Shown here piece after piece: positions 54,363 through 62,841 of a DNA stretch of 64,000 bases. The position numbers and the translations under genes were made by a program. The stretch comes from Sphingomonas albertensis. GTDB taxonomy: Bacteria > Pseudomonadota > Alphaproteobacteria > Sphingomonadales > Sphingomonadaceae. The stretch lies in contig NZ_JACONT010000003.1 in assembly GCF_014358075.1 (NCBI RefSeq), positions 62,001 to 126,000 on the forward strand. Reading direction: 5' to 3'. The stretch's first letter is position 1; every line of letters begins with the position of its first letter. The notes under the pieces were generated by a model. It was not told the DNA's origin and did no database searches. It worked only from the letters and a program-made list of their open reading frames with translations.

Positions 54363-55325
54363 ATGGACGACGAATTGAAGAACCTCGACCTCTCGGAAAT
54401 CGACCCTCTGAAGTGGGCCGAATTCCGACGCAGAGTCTTCGTCCTCGAGCAGTACCTCGCACTACCGAACCCGACGTCGGCGGACAGGATCCGCCACGGC
54501 GCGAAGCTGAACCTCGGAGCACAGCAGTTCCAGAACCTCGTCAGGACCTGGGAGACCGACCACGACCCGCGCAAGCTTTCACCAGGCGTCAGGAAACGGG
54601 CGGTTCGTCACAGCCGAAGTCGACGTGGGGGCGTCGACCCGGCGGCACGCGAGATCGCACGGGGCGTCATCGCGGAACTCGGATCGTCGGCCTCGCTCCG
54701 CGAACTCGTGGAGCTCGTGAGGCTGCGCTGCACCGCGTTGAGGATCACTCCGCCATCGCGCGGGACGATTTGGCTACTGTCGGTGGAGGCGAGAGGGTCG
54801 CCCTCCGAACAGCATGGCAACGCGATACTCGTGGCCCGCGCCTTCCTGAAGCTGCCGGTCGAGACGGCGATGGGAACCGTCTTCCCGGAGCTGACGGTAG
54901 CCGTGAACGTGTCGACGAGACGCATCCTGGCCATCGAAACCGCTGATCCCGAAGCTACGCCGGACCTGCGCGATCTCGCGACCGCCATTCGTGGCCGCGA
55001 TCCCGTCATCCTCGCCGACCTAGGGATCCGCACCCGGTTGTCGCGCTACGTTCTCGGACGCACCCCCATGGCGACGATATCGGAGAAGGACGGGCGACGA
55101 ACACTCGCACAGGTGTTGGGCCGGAAGATCGGCCTTCTCGAAGTCGCCTACCGGAACCTTAACGGCAATCCGGCGAAGTCGATGCACTCGTTCCGCGATC
55201 GCGCGTTGAACTTCGACGACGCGAGAACGGCTGTCGCATTCGCCATGGAACGCCACAACGCCGCCGTAGCGGCAGCCGCCGAAGCGGACCTGTTCAGCCG
55301 CGTGCCATCGGTTCCAGAAGCCTGA
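54363..55325 (+). CDS. Transposase-like protein, probably degenerate (1 of 2)
   Basis: A 320-residue protein. The region after an N-terminal helix-turn-helix (NLGAQQFQNLVRTW) and a second helical block lines up with the opposing protein at 55294-56394. FPELTVAVNVSTRRILAIET resembles the RNase H-fold strand of rve transposases, and LGRKIGLLEVAYRNLNGNPA the late transposase helix. The first catalytic Asp expected in such enzymes is not in place (FLKLPVET). AAGGA lies before the ATG. The last 32 bases overlap the end of the opposing gene. Confidence 0.55.
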   Translation: MDDELKNLDLSEIDPLKWAEFRRRVFVLEQYLALPNPTSADRIRHGAKLNLGAQQFQNLVRTWETDHDPRKLSPGVRKRAVRHSRSRRGGVDPAAREIARGVIAELGSSASLRELVELVRLRCTALRITPPSRGTIWLLSVEARGSPSEQHGNAILVARAFLKLPVETAMGTVFPELTVAVNVSTRRILAIETADPEATPDLRDLATAIRGRDPVILADLGIRTRLSRYVLGRTPMATISEKDGRRTLAQVLGRKIGLLEVAYRNLNGNPAKSMHSFRDRALNFDDARTAVAFAMERHNAAVAAAAEADLFSRVPSVPEA

Positions 55326-56394
55326 CGAGTTCCCCAGGGGGCAACGACTCGCCGTCGACTGACAGATCGGCAAGCACCGTCGCGTTATGGTCTGCGATCG
55401 GAACATCGAGCCGTGCCAAAGCGTCGGCGTCATCCAAACCGAGCGCATCCGAACCTTCCGTCCCCAACGCGTCGCCGGTCCGGCCAGGCAGAAGCTGGAT
55501 GGGACCGAGCTTGAGACCGACGTGCTCGCGAATGTAGCGGCCATATGTCCCCTGCCCGACCACCTGCGGCGTGCTTCCTCCCGTCTCCCCGTAGACCTGC
55601 TGCATCAATTCGCGCACACCATCCATGTCTGTACCGGGTACCAGCTGAACGTTCACGAGCTGCGGCGACCAGAGACGCCCGGGGAACGATCCCGAACCGA
55701 TCCGTCGCTGGGCATCCCGGGCGGCGGCCGCATAGCCTGACGCGCTTTCGGCGGGGGAGCCAACAGAGCGACCTAGGATCAGTCGCGTGCCGCGATCGAT
55801 GATCATGAAGACCGTGTGCCGGTCGCCGTCCTTCCGGCGCAGCGAGCTCGCAGAGCAGTCGAAGAGAATCTCCTGGCCCGCCTGCCTAGCCTCCCGCACC
55901 CGGCGGATCTCGCGCTCGACGTACAACCTCAGTGTATTCTTCTTGGGCAGGTCGTCAGCGGGCAACCCGGATCGATCGCCGAGAAGCTGCGCCAACTTCG
56001 CCACGGATGCGGGCGGGATCGCATTGTCACGCACCACCTCGGCGACCACCGCCTGGAGGGCGTTCACAATGTCCGGTTTGAACCGCTCCCGCGACTGGGT
56101 CGCGACAGCGTAGGTACCGAGGCTGCGAAGTGAACGCGCCTCCGGCCATGCCCGCGCCATCTGGTAGAATCTGCCCAGTTTCACCCCGGCGTCGGCCGCC
56201 GCCTGCTTCGCAGTCAGACCCTCCTCGCCGCCGCAGTACCGGTCCAATGCCGCGATGCGCTGCAAAGCCTTGGCACGCCGCGCCGGCGGCATGTCGGTCC
56301 AGATGGCGATCTCTTCGGGAGCCACGTCACGGCCGAGGACCTTTGAGAGACGATAGTCCACCGGGATCGCGGTGATCCGCATGTCAGGTTCCAT
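55294..56394 (-). CDS. Transposase-like protein, probably degenerate (2 of 2)
   Basis: A 366-residue protein from ATG 56394 (a GTG at 56517 and an ATG at 56379 are also possible). An HTH-like ADAGVKLGRFYQMARAW is followed by PKKNTLRLYVEREIRRVREA and a strand pair EILFDCSASSLRRKDGDRHT and VFMIIDRGTRLILGRS, which match rve-type cores. A clear DNG/E pair is missing. The C-terminal GLDDADALARLDVPIADHNA matches the late helix of transposases. Its 3' end overlaps the opposing paralogue. Confidence 0.55.
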   Translation of the reverse strand: MEPDMRITAIPVDYRLSKVLGRDVAPEEIAIWTDMPPARRAKALQRIAALDRYCGGEEGLTAKQAAADAGVKLGRFYQMARAWPEARSLRSLGTYAVATQSRERFKPDIVNALQAVVAEVVRDNAIPPASVAKLAQLLGDRSGLPADDLPKKNTLRLYVEREIRRVREARQAGQEILFDCSASSLRRKDGDRHTVFMIIDRGTRLILGRSVGSPAESASGYAAAARDAQRRIGSGSFPGRLWSPQLVNVQLVPGTDMDGVRELMQQVYGETGGSTPQVVGQGTYGRYIREHVGLKLGPIQLLPGRTGDALGTEGSDALGLDDADALARLDVPIADHNATVLADLSVDGESLPPGELVRLLEPMARG

Positions 56395-56625
56395 CTCACT
56401 CTGACGGTCGACATGATCGACCTGCGCCGACGCGACGTTATCGGGCGCTCCGGAAACATCTTCGTCAACCACTACGCTTTCCTCGATGCGCCGTCGGTGC
56501 AGCGCCAGCGTCCGCACAGTACCGCTGAGTTCCGAGCGTTGGAATAGTGATTACACGGCTCGAGGCGACAGTCACCGCATGGTATGAGACACCGACCCTT
56601 CGTCAGGACGAGTCGAGGATACTCG

Positions 56626-57099
56626 TCAATCGAAAGCCGTCGGACCGGACGATGCCCGCTGGCCCCGCGCCGCCCGGTTCTCGCTGCGGGCGGCGTGCCC
56701 GGCGAGTATGCTGACCATCATCAACTCGTAGTGCTCGAGCGTAAACCCGGCGGAGGTGAAGGCACGGACCTCCGCCGAGGCGACGCTGTACCCTCGATGC
56801 CAGCTGAGTACGGCCAGACGGCGTAGCGCTTCCAATCTGGGATCAGCCAGTTGCAGGCTACGACGGACACCGAATACCGACGCAATGGCCGTCGCGATCC
56901 GACCAGGGACCTGCAGTGATCGAACGGTATCTTTCCGTGCCAACGCCACGACCAGCCATTCCAAAGGAGCGAACGCAGCTGCGGTCGGCTCAATCGCGCT
57001 CAAACCCTGACCTTCCTCGACTGACAGCGATGCAGCTGGTGCCGGGGATCTCGCGAGTTGGAGGACTTCCGAAAACCCGTTGAAGTCATAATAAGCCAC
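56626..57099 (-). CDS. Protein of unknown function, 157 residues
   Basis: Start is a GTG at 57099 with GGAGGAG upstream, beginning MAYYDFNGFSEVLQLARSP. The rest is helical and Ala-rich (LEWLVVALARKDTVRSLQVP; FTLEHYELMMVSILAGHAAR). No family recognised. Two TetR-type palindromes lie 130-190 bases upstream. Confidence 0.55.
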   Translation of the reverse strand: MAYYDFNGFSEVLQLARSPAPAASLSVEEGQGLSAIEPTAAAFAPLEWLVVALARKDTVRSLQVPGRIATAIASVFGVRRSLQLADPRLEALRRLAVLSWHRGYSVASAEVRAFTSAGFTLEHYELMMVSILAGHAARSENRAARGQRASSGPTAFD

Positions 57100-57227
57100 C
57101 GGCTTTCTCCTCCGCCCGAAATTGCATGTGCCGCTATGCGATCGCCCAAACCGTGTCGCCCATCTGCCCGTACCGTCGTGGTTCTAACGACTGGATTTGC
57201 GAGCATCGAAGACAGGATCTCGTAACC

Positions 57228-57239
57228 TACCGAACGGTA
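57228..57239. promoter_or_regulatory. TetR-type operator, imperfect copy
   Basis: TACCGAACGGTA is a near-palindrome, 45 bases from the perfect copy at 57271. Matches the common ACCGnnCGGT shape of TetR-family operators. Confidence 0.5.
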
Positions 57240-57270
57240 TATAAACCCGGGAATCGAGGGTCAACATAAA

Positions 57271-57286
57271 CATACCGATCGGTATG
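57271..57286. promoter_or_regulatory. TetR-type operator, perfect palindrome
   Basis: CATACCGATCGGTATG is a perfect 16-bp palindrome in the promoter region of the 157-residue gene (minus strand, start 57099). The bound regulator is not proven; the nearest TetR gene is at 60788. Confidence 0.6.
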
Positions 57287-57361
57287 GAGCTATCGCATTT
57301 GTCACTTATCGCCTGGCTCAGGAAGCTGAGCTCTAGCCGCCGTGAGTTCGCGAATTGGGCG

Positions 57362-57730
57362 TCAGGCGGGTGGGCTCACGACCTTGCCCGCGTTGCACTC
57401 GAGCAGTTCGGCCGCATCGAAGTCGCGGCCGTCAACCTTGAAGCCGCGGACGCCGGACATCTTGCGCGCGATGTCCTTGCACGCCCTCAGCATCGCGACC
57501 GGGCGCCGATCGACGCTGCCCGAACAGCCACCCGACCGACACTGCCAGATGATATCGGGATACGCGATGACGACGACTTCCCGCGCGTTGCTTCGCCCCA
57601 CGTCCGCGCTGGCGGTCAACCTGGCAGGCGTAGCGGCGCCCGCAGGAGCCACCGCGCCGAAGAGCGCCAGCGCGAGGATCGAAGGGCGGTGCCGCAGGGC
57701 GATCAGGTTCTTCGATGTGTGGTCGAGCAT
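57362..57730 (-). CDS. CC_3452-like small secreted protein
   Basis: A 122-residue protein with a signal peptide (ending near AGAATP). The mature part has WQCRSGGCSGSVDRRP, AMLRACKDIARKMSGVRGF and AELLECNAG, the spacing of four cysteines seen in the CC_3452-type family of alphaproteobacteria. GAAGGAG precedes the ATG. Role unknown; probably periplasmic and disulfide-bonded. It lies downstream of the efflux adaptor gene. Confidence 0.7.
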   Translation of the reverse strand: MLDHTSKNLIALRHRPSILALALFGAVAPAGAATPARLTASADVGRSNAREVVVIAYPDIIWQCRSGGCSGSVDRRPVAMLRACKDIARKMSGVRGFKVDGRDFDAAELLECNAGKVVSPPA

Positions 57731-57820
57731 CGTCAGTCTCCTTCTTGGTGATCAGATATCGCCGGCGGGCGAAGACGTGCGGCCGAACATCGCCTCAGAC
57801 GAAACGGTCTCGGCCCTCGA

Positions 57821-58936
57821 TCACTCCAGCCGAACGCGGGCCATCACGGACAGTCCGGGCCTCAGACGTCCCACGTCGGACTGGCCGGGATCGAAGCGGA
57901 CGCGGACCCCGACCCGCTGGACGATCTTCGTGAAGTTCCCGGTGCCGGGTTCGAAAGGCAGCAGCGAGAAGCTCGACCCCGAACCGGGCGCGAAACTGTC
58001 GACGCGACCACGGAGCTTTACCCCCGGAACGGCGTCGGCCTCGACCACTACGGGCTGACCCGGCACCATGCGCGCCGTCTGCGTCTCCTTGAAGTTCGCC
58101 GTCACGTACAGAGCGTGCAGCGGAACGAGCGTCAGAAGTCGGGTGCCAGGCTGGACGTAGTCGCCCACCCTCACCTGCCGGTTGCCGACGGTCCCGTCGA
58201 TCGACGCGTAGATGGTCGTGTGACGCAGATCCTGCTCCGCCAACGCCAACGCCGCCTGCGCACTCGCGACACCGGCTCGCGCGGTCTCGACCGCTGCCAT
58301 GAGCCCCTCACGCTTCGCACGCGTCACCCCCTCGGTCGCGCCCGCGACGACGAGCATGGCGCGAGCGCGTGCCGCGTCCTGTTCGGCCGACACGGCCTTC
58401 GCCGTGTACGCATCCGCGTCGCGACGGGCCACGGCACCGCTCAGAACGAGCACGTCGTAGCGCCGCCGATCCGCCTCGGCGCGCGATGACTGCGCGTCGG
58501 CCGATCTGATCGCCGTTCGAGTCGCCACCGTCTGGGCGGAAGACAGGGTCTGTTCTGCATCCAGGCTGACGAGACCCGCGCGCGCGGCCGCGAGACCCGC
58601 GACCGCATTCGCCAAGCTCGCCTTGGCGGCCTCGACCTTGGCGGTGAACTCCTCAGGATCGATCCGGACGAGAGCGTCGCCAGCCTTCACCGTCTGATTG
58701 TCGCGGACCAGGACGGCGGCGACGAGGCCGCGCACCTTCGGGGCGAGCGACGTCGCGTCTGCAGCCACATACGCGTCGTCCGTGGTCTCGGAACTCGGCG
58801 CCGAGGTTATCCAGAGGGCACCGGCAATCGCAATCGCAATCGCGATCAGGCAGGCGATCGCCGTGCGGGCGGTCGGAACCGGCAGACGTCTGGACTTCTT
58901 CGAAGCCGCTTCGGGCTGCGTTGTCATGGCGTCCAT
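57821..58936 (-). CDS. emrA: Efflux periplasmic adaptor (HlyD/EmrA type)
   Basis: A 371-residue membrane-fusion protein. An N-terminal anchor (ACLIAIAIAIAGALWI) is followed by TDDAYVAADATSLAPKVRG, a long coiled-coil hairpin (residues about 100-215), and the lipoyl/beta-barrel half with IYASIDGTVGNRQVRVGDYV and a final RLRPGLSVMARVRLE. It would link the MFS pump to an outer-membrane channel. AAGGG is eight bases before the ATG at 58936. Unusually, the pump gene is divergent. The anchor is encoded by a GCAATC hexamer array (58824-58847). Confidence 0.9.
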   Translation of the reverse strand: MDAMTTQPEAASKKSRRLPVPTARTAIACLIAIAIAIAGALWITSAPSSETTDDAYVAADATSLAPKVRGLVAAVLVRDNQTVKAGDALVRIDPEEFTAKVEAAKASLANAVAGLAAARAGLVSLDAEQTLSSAQTVATRTAIRSADAQSSRAEADRRRYDVLVLSGAVARRDADAYTAKAVSAEQDAARARAMLVVAGATEGVTRAKREGLMAAVETARAGVASAQAALALAEQDLRHTTIYASIDGTVGNRQVRVGDYVQPGTRLLTLVPLHALYVTANFKETQTARMVPGQPVVVEADAVPGVKLRGRVDSFAPGSGSSFSLLPFEPGTGNFTKIVQRVGVRVRFDPGQSDVGRLRPGLSVMARVRLE

Positions 58937-58946
58937 CCGAGATCCC

Positions 58947-58973
58947 TTGCGCTCTTCATATGATGAGTATAAT
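58947..58973 (+). promoter_or_regulatory. Possible promoter of the MFS pump gene
   Basis: TTGCGC (58947-58952), a 15-base spacer and a perfect TATAAT (58968-58973) face the pump gene. The spacer is short. Shares its -10 bases with the opposite promoter. Confidence 0.4.
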
Positions 58974-58994
58974 ATTACGACCATCATTCTTCAA
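58966..58994 (-). promoter_or_regulatory. Promoter of the efflux adaptor gene
   Basis: On the minus strand TTGAAG (58989-58994), exactly 17 bases, then TATACT (58966-58971). Transcription would start near 58960, 24 bases before the adaptor ATG. An ATGATG-N16-CATCAT dyad (58960-58987) covers both -10 elements. Confidence 0.6.
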
Positions 58995-59010
58995 GACGAA
59001 AGTTCAGGGC

Positions 59011-60612
59011 TTGGCCTCAGCCACATCCGCCAACGGCATCGACACGGCACCGCGGCCGACCGAGTTGCCGTTGTCGAGGAAGTACCTGATCTTCGGCATC
59101 CTCGCGTTCGGGCAGTTCATGGCGCTGCTCGACATCCAGATCGTCGCCGCCTCCCTCAACGACATCCAGTCGGGACTGTCGGCGGGTCCCGACGAGATCA
59201 GCTGGGTGCAGACCGCCTACCTGATGGCCGAACTGGTCATGATCCCCTTCTCGGCCTTCCTCGCACAGGCGATGTCCACGAGATGGCTCTTCGCGATGTC
59301 CGCCGGGCTCTTCACGCTGTCGAGCATCGCCTGCGGCTGTGCCTGGAACATCGAGTCGATGATCGCCTTCCGCGCGATCCAGGGCTTCGTCGGCGGCGCC
59401 ATGGTGCCGAGCGTCTTCGCGGTCGGCTTCACGATCTTCGAAGGCAAGCAGCGCGCACTCATTCCCGCCATCCTCGGCATGGTCTCGGTGCTCGCGCCGA
59501 CCATGGGGCCCACGGTCGGCGGCATCATCACCGACTCCATCGGATGGCGGTGGATCTTCTTCATCAACATCGCGCCCGGCATCGTCGTCACCGCGCTGAC
59601 GATCCACTTCGTGCACGTGGACACGGCGGACACCTCGATGTTCCGACGGATCGACTGGTCACATCTGATCGCGATGGCCGTGGCCCTCGCAGGTCTCGAA
59701 TACGTGCTGGAGGAAGGGCCTCGCAAGGACTGGTTCGGCGATCCGCAGATCGTCATGGCCGCCTGGTTCTCGTTCGTGGGCTTCTGCCTCTTCCTGGAAA
59801 GGTCGTTCTTCTCGAAGAACCCCATCGTCAGGGTCACGCCGTTCCGGAACCCGACGTTCGCGTTCGCCTGCGTCTTCAACCTGGTGATCGGCTTCGGCAT
59901 ATACGCCTCGACCTACCTGGTCCCCGTGTTCCTCGGACGCGTCCGAGGGTTCAACAGCCTGCAGATCGGCACCACCGTGTTCGTCGTCGGGCTGGGCCAG
60001 CTCGTGAGCACGGTGATCGTCGCACGGGCTTCGAACCACGTCGATCGCCGGATTCTGATCGGTATCGGCCTATCCGGGTTCGCGGCAAGTCTCTGGCTCA
60101 CTTCGGAGGTCGCATCGAACTGGGGCTTCGGCCAACTGCTGGTACCGCAGCTCGCGCGCGGCCTCTTCGTGATGCTCTGCATCGTGCCCAGTGTGAACAT
60201 GGCGCTCTCGGCGTTTCAGGGTCCGGAGCTCCGGTCGGCGTCAGGGCTTTTCAACCTCATGCGCAATCTCGGGGGCGCGATCGGCATCGCGACCGTGAAC
60301 ACGTGGCTCGGCGACAACACGCGCATCCAGACCCTGCGTTTCGGAGAGGCGCTGGCGGCCAACGGACGGAACGCGCAGGATGCCATCAGCTCGATCGCGG
60401 GACGGTTCGCCGCCGTCACGCCGGACCCCGACCACGCCATGTTGATGGCGCAGGCCACGATAGGTCGGTTGGTGAACCGCGAGGCGCTCACGATCGCCTT
60501 CGACGACGTCTTCAGGCTCATGGCCTGGATGTTCATAGCCGCACTCGTGATGGTGCCATTCTGCAAGGTGCCGAAGAACGCGGCGCCGGTGTCGCCCGCG
60601 GACGTGCATTGA
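59011..60612 (+). CDS. emrB: MFS drug efflux pump (EmrB/DHA2 type)
   Basis: A 533-residue inner-membrane pump with about 14 hydrophobic segments, the DHA2 layout. Marks are the first helix IFGILAFGQFMALLDIQIVA, WVQTAYLMAELVMIPFSAFL, RAIQGFVGGAMVPSV and ILGMVSVLAPTMGPTVGGII (motif C) followed by GWRWIFFINIAPG. Start is uncertain: TTG at 59011 places the gene behind the predicted TATAAT; ATGs at 58960/58963 overlap that promoter. Together with the divergent adaptor it should expel hydrophobic drugs. Confidence 0.88.
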   Translation: MASATSANGIDTAPRPTELPLSRKYLIFGILAFGQFMALLDIQIVAASLNDIQSGLSAGPDEISWVQTAYLMAELVMIPFSAFLAQAMSTRWLFAMSAGLFTLSSIACGCAWNIESMIAFRAIQGFVGGAMVPSVFAVGFTIFEGKQRALIPAILGMVSVLAPTMGPTVGGIITDSIGWRWIFFINIAPGIVVTALTIHFVHVDTADTSMFRRIDWSHLIAMAVALAGLEYVLEEGPRKDWFGDPQIVMAAWFSFVGFCLFLERSFFSKNPIVRVTPFRNPTFAFACVFNLVIGFGIYASTYLVPVFLGRVRGFNSLQIGTTVFVVGLGQLVSTVIVARASNHVDRRILIGIGLSGFAASLWLTSEVASNWGFGQLLVPQLARGLFVMLCIVPSVNMALSAFQGPELRSASGLFNLMRNLGGAIGIATVNTWLGDNTRIQTLRFGEALAANGRNAQDAISSIAGRFAAVTPDPDHAMLMAQATIGRLVNREALTIAFDDVFRLMAWMFIAALVMVPFCKVPKNAAPVSPADVH

Positions 60613-60787
60613 TGCCCTGCCCTCAGCCATGCCGAAACGGCACCGGTCCGATCCTCGGCGTTTCCGAATCCGCCTATCCGTATCGGGCCCACCCGCCGGG
60701 GACCCGGACGTTGGCAATAGCGACCCCATCGATCGCCTGGGCGGACGTCGCCTTGGCAATCACCTTCACGGACAGCATCTAACAGTC

Positions 60788-61369
60788 ATGAGATACGACA
60801 GCGAACACAAGGCCAAGACCCGCGACCGGGTTCTCAAGGAAGCCTCGGCGGCGATCCGGACGCAGGGCGCCGAGCGCGTCAGCGTCTCCGCGATCATGGG
60901 TCGCGCTGGTCTGACCCATGGAGGGTTCTACGCCCACTTCGAATCGAAGGACGAGCTGATCTCGGAAGCGGTCAGCTACATGTTCGAGGAACGCTACTCC
61001 TATTTCCTCAGCCACCTGGACACGCCCGACCCGCGGGACGCGATCAACGGTTTCGTCGACAGCTATCTATCGATGCGTCACAGCGCGGCGATCGATAGGG
61101 GCTGTCCGATCCCCATCCTGGCCGGTGACATGCCGCGCCTTCCGCAGCCAGCGCGCGAACGCTTCGTCCTCGCCGTCGATCGTCTCACCGACGGCCTAGC
61201 CAAGCTGCTGGAACGGATCGGAGTCGAGAACCCGTCGACGGCCGCATCGTCCGCCCTCGCGGAGATGGTGGGGGCGCTCGCCCTGTCCCGCGTCCACGGC
61301 GAGGTACGCGCGGAACAGGTACTCGCGAGCTCGCGCGACGCGATAAAGGCCGGCCTGACGAGCGTCTGA
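60788..61369 (+). CDS. TetR family regulator
   Basis: A 193-residue repressor. The HTH is in RVSVSAIMGRAGLTHGGFYA and HFESKDELISEA (residues about 30-62), the standard TetR recognition unit. The C-terminal ligand domain is helical with SAAIDRGCPIPILAGDMPRL. Lies 175 bases after the pump gene, same direction, so it is a natural candidate regulator of the efflux pair. Confidence 0.9.
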   Translation: MRYDSEHKAKTRDRVLKEASAAIRTQGAERVSVSAIMGRAGLTHGGFYAHFESKDELISEAVSYMFEERYSYFLSHLDTPDPRDAINGFVDSYLSMRHSAAIDRGCPIPILAGDMPRLPQPARERFVLAVDRLTDGLAKLLERIGVENPSTAASSALAEMVGALALSRVHGEVRAEQVLASSRDAIKAGLTSV

Positions 61370-61546
61370 CGCGGGGCCTCACAGTTTCCTGCCGGGCATC
61401 GTCCCGTGACAACGCGACCGACGATACCGCTTGTGGCCCGAGCGATCGCGACGCCTACGTCAGTGGAACCGTCGGTCTCAGCGCCCGCGACGTCACGCCG
61501 GCAGCCGATCGACTGGCCTTCGCGATAGCGTCAGCGGGGCCTTGGC

Positions 61547-61930
61547 TTACGCCGCCAACCGGGCGTCGAACGCCTGCCTGGCGATTTCGACCTCGCCGAA
61601 GTTTCCCATGGTCCACGCGTAGAGCGCCTCGAAGGGTGGCTGGAGCGATCGACCCAACGGCGTGATCTCGTACTCCACCGCCACCTGCGAAACGGGGATC
61701 ACCCGCCTTGAGACGAGTCCGTTCCGCTCAAGCCGCCGGAGACATTGGCTCAACGCCTTCTGGGTGACGCCCTCCAGACGCCGCTTGACCATGTTGAACC
61801 GTAGCGGCCCCGCGTCGAGGACGGTCAGGACCATCATGGACCACTTGTCGGCGATCTGGTCGAACAGCAGTCTACTGGGACAGTTCACTGCGAAACACTG
61901 CGTCTGCGGCTGTGCCACTGGATTTCCCAT
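61547..61930 (-). CDS. HxlR family winged-helix regulator
   Basis: A 127-residue regulator starting at ATG 61930 (GGGAATACC upstream). The conserved core is CPSRLLFDQIADKWSMMVLT, LDAGPLRFNMVKRRLEGVTQ and KALSQCLRRLERNGLVSR, a full winged helix. The N-terminal cysteines (QTQCFAVNC) are placed like the redox-sensing Cys of YodB/HypR-type members. Targets unknown. Confidence 0.88.
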   Translation of the reverse strand: MGNPVAQPQTQCFAVNCPSRLLFDQIADKWSMMVLTVLDAGPLRFNMVKRRLEGVTQKALSQCLRRLERNGLVSRRVIPVSQVAVEYEITPLGRSLQPPFEALYAWTMGNFGEVEIARQAFDARLAA

Positions 61931-62280
61931 GGTATTCCCGATGATGCGACGTGCTGATCGGCGCCAGGTTTCCGCGGTATACCTACCCGGTGCCCAACAC
62001 AATGGAGCCGCCCGGCGCGTTCCGCCTGTACGCGTGCGTAAACGACCTTGCCGAGGCTTCGGACCGTGTTGGCCGGTTCCATAACGGGCTACAGGGCCCC
62101 CGAGATGTTCTGTTCCTCTACTTCGCGTTTCGCTGCCATCTGCGCGACGACGGGCCATGCGGCTGCTCGGCATTCAACAGGACCCCGGATGTGTCGCTGG
62201 ACGGCGATGCCTTCGATCCTTGTACGCGATCACGATAGCAGCGATGGCGGGGGCTGCTGGCAACTGATGGGGACTACGGA
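61931..62280. other. 350-base gap, no supported gene
   Basis: Overlapping frames here have no good start or composition. The right end holds GGGGA seven bases before the ATG at 62281. Confidence 0.3.
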
Positions 62281-62841
62281 ATGGCGATTTCCGAGGATGA
62301 AGCCGCGGCGCTGATCAAGCACATCGAGACGACCGTCAGGGCCGCCGCCGAAAAGCCGGAGTTCCACGGCATCTTGCACCTTCTCAATCAGTGGCGTTCC
62401 GACGTCGATGCCGGCAGATCGATCGAGCGCAAGCTGTCGGTTCGGCAGAGCCCTGGCCTCGACGTTCTTGCGGAGACGCCCAGGACGCGAGCGACGGCCA
62501 AAGGCGATTTCGTCGGCAAGGAGGACTACAACGCCCTTGAGCAGCTCGAACTCCTCGTCACCGCGCTGGACCTCGCCTACGTCGCGCCGAAGATGATGGC
62601 GGAGCGCTTCCTCGACATCGTCGCGAGCACCAGCGGGGAAGCCAACGCGAAAGCGGGCGCCGACATCAGCATCGCGTTCGTCGGCGTCGGCGAGACCGAC
62701 GCGGCGGCGACCGGACGAACGATCTCCCGGGCAGGCGTCGCCCAGTCGCACGAGGCGACGGCAAGGCTGAGCGAGTTGCTGGCGGAAATCTCGCGCGAAG
62801 CAGGCTTCACGCCACCCGTGGCCCAGGAGGTGACCGTCTGA
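62281..62841 (+). CDS. Helical protein, partner of PD-(D/E)XK-like gene
   Basis: A 186-residue, mostly helical protein with no signal peptide. It opens MAISEDEAAALIKHIETTVR, has an EDYNALEQLELLVTALDLAY helix and a GEANAKAGADISIAFVGVGE segment near residue 130. No family recognised. Its stop overlaps the start of the nuclease-like gene by one base (TGATG), so the two are probably made as a pair. Confidence 0.65.
   Translation: MAISEDEAAALIKHIETTVRAAAEKPEFHGILHLLNQWRSDVDAGRSIERKLSVRQSPGLDVLAETPRTRATAKGDFVGKEDYNALEQLELLVTALDLAYVAPKMMAERFLDIVASTSGEANAKAGADISIAFVGVGETDAAATGRTISRAGVAQSHEATARLSELLAEISREAGFTPPVAQEVTV

Noticed and set aside
58921-59010. Pump start at ATG 58960/58963 or further upstream
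   Set aside because: These codons overlap the predicted TATAAT and the opposite promoter; no ribosome site.
60612-60782. 56-codon frame filling the gap between the pump and TetR genes, starting at TGATG
   Set aside because: Coupling is tempting, but there is no ribosome site and the product shows no motif.
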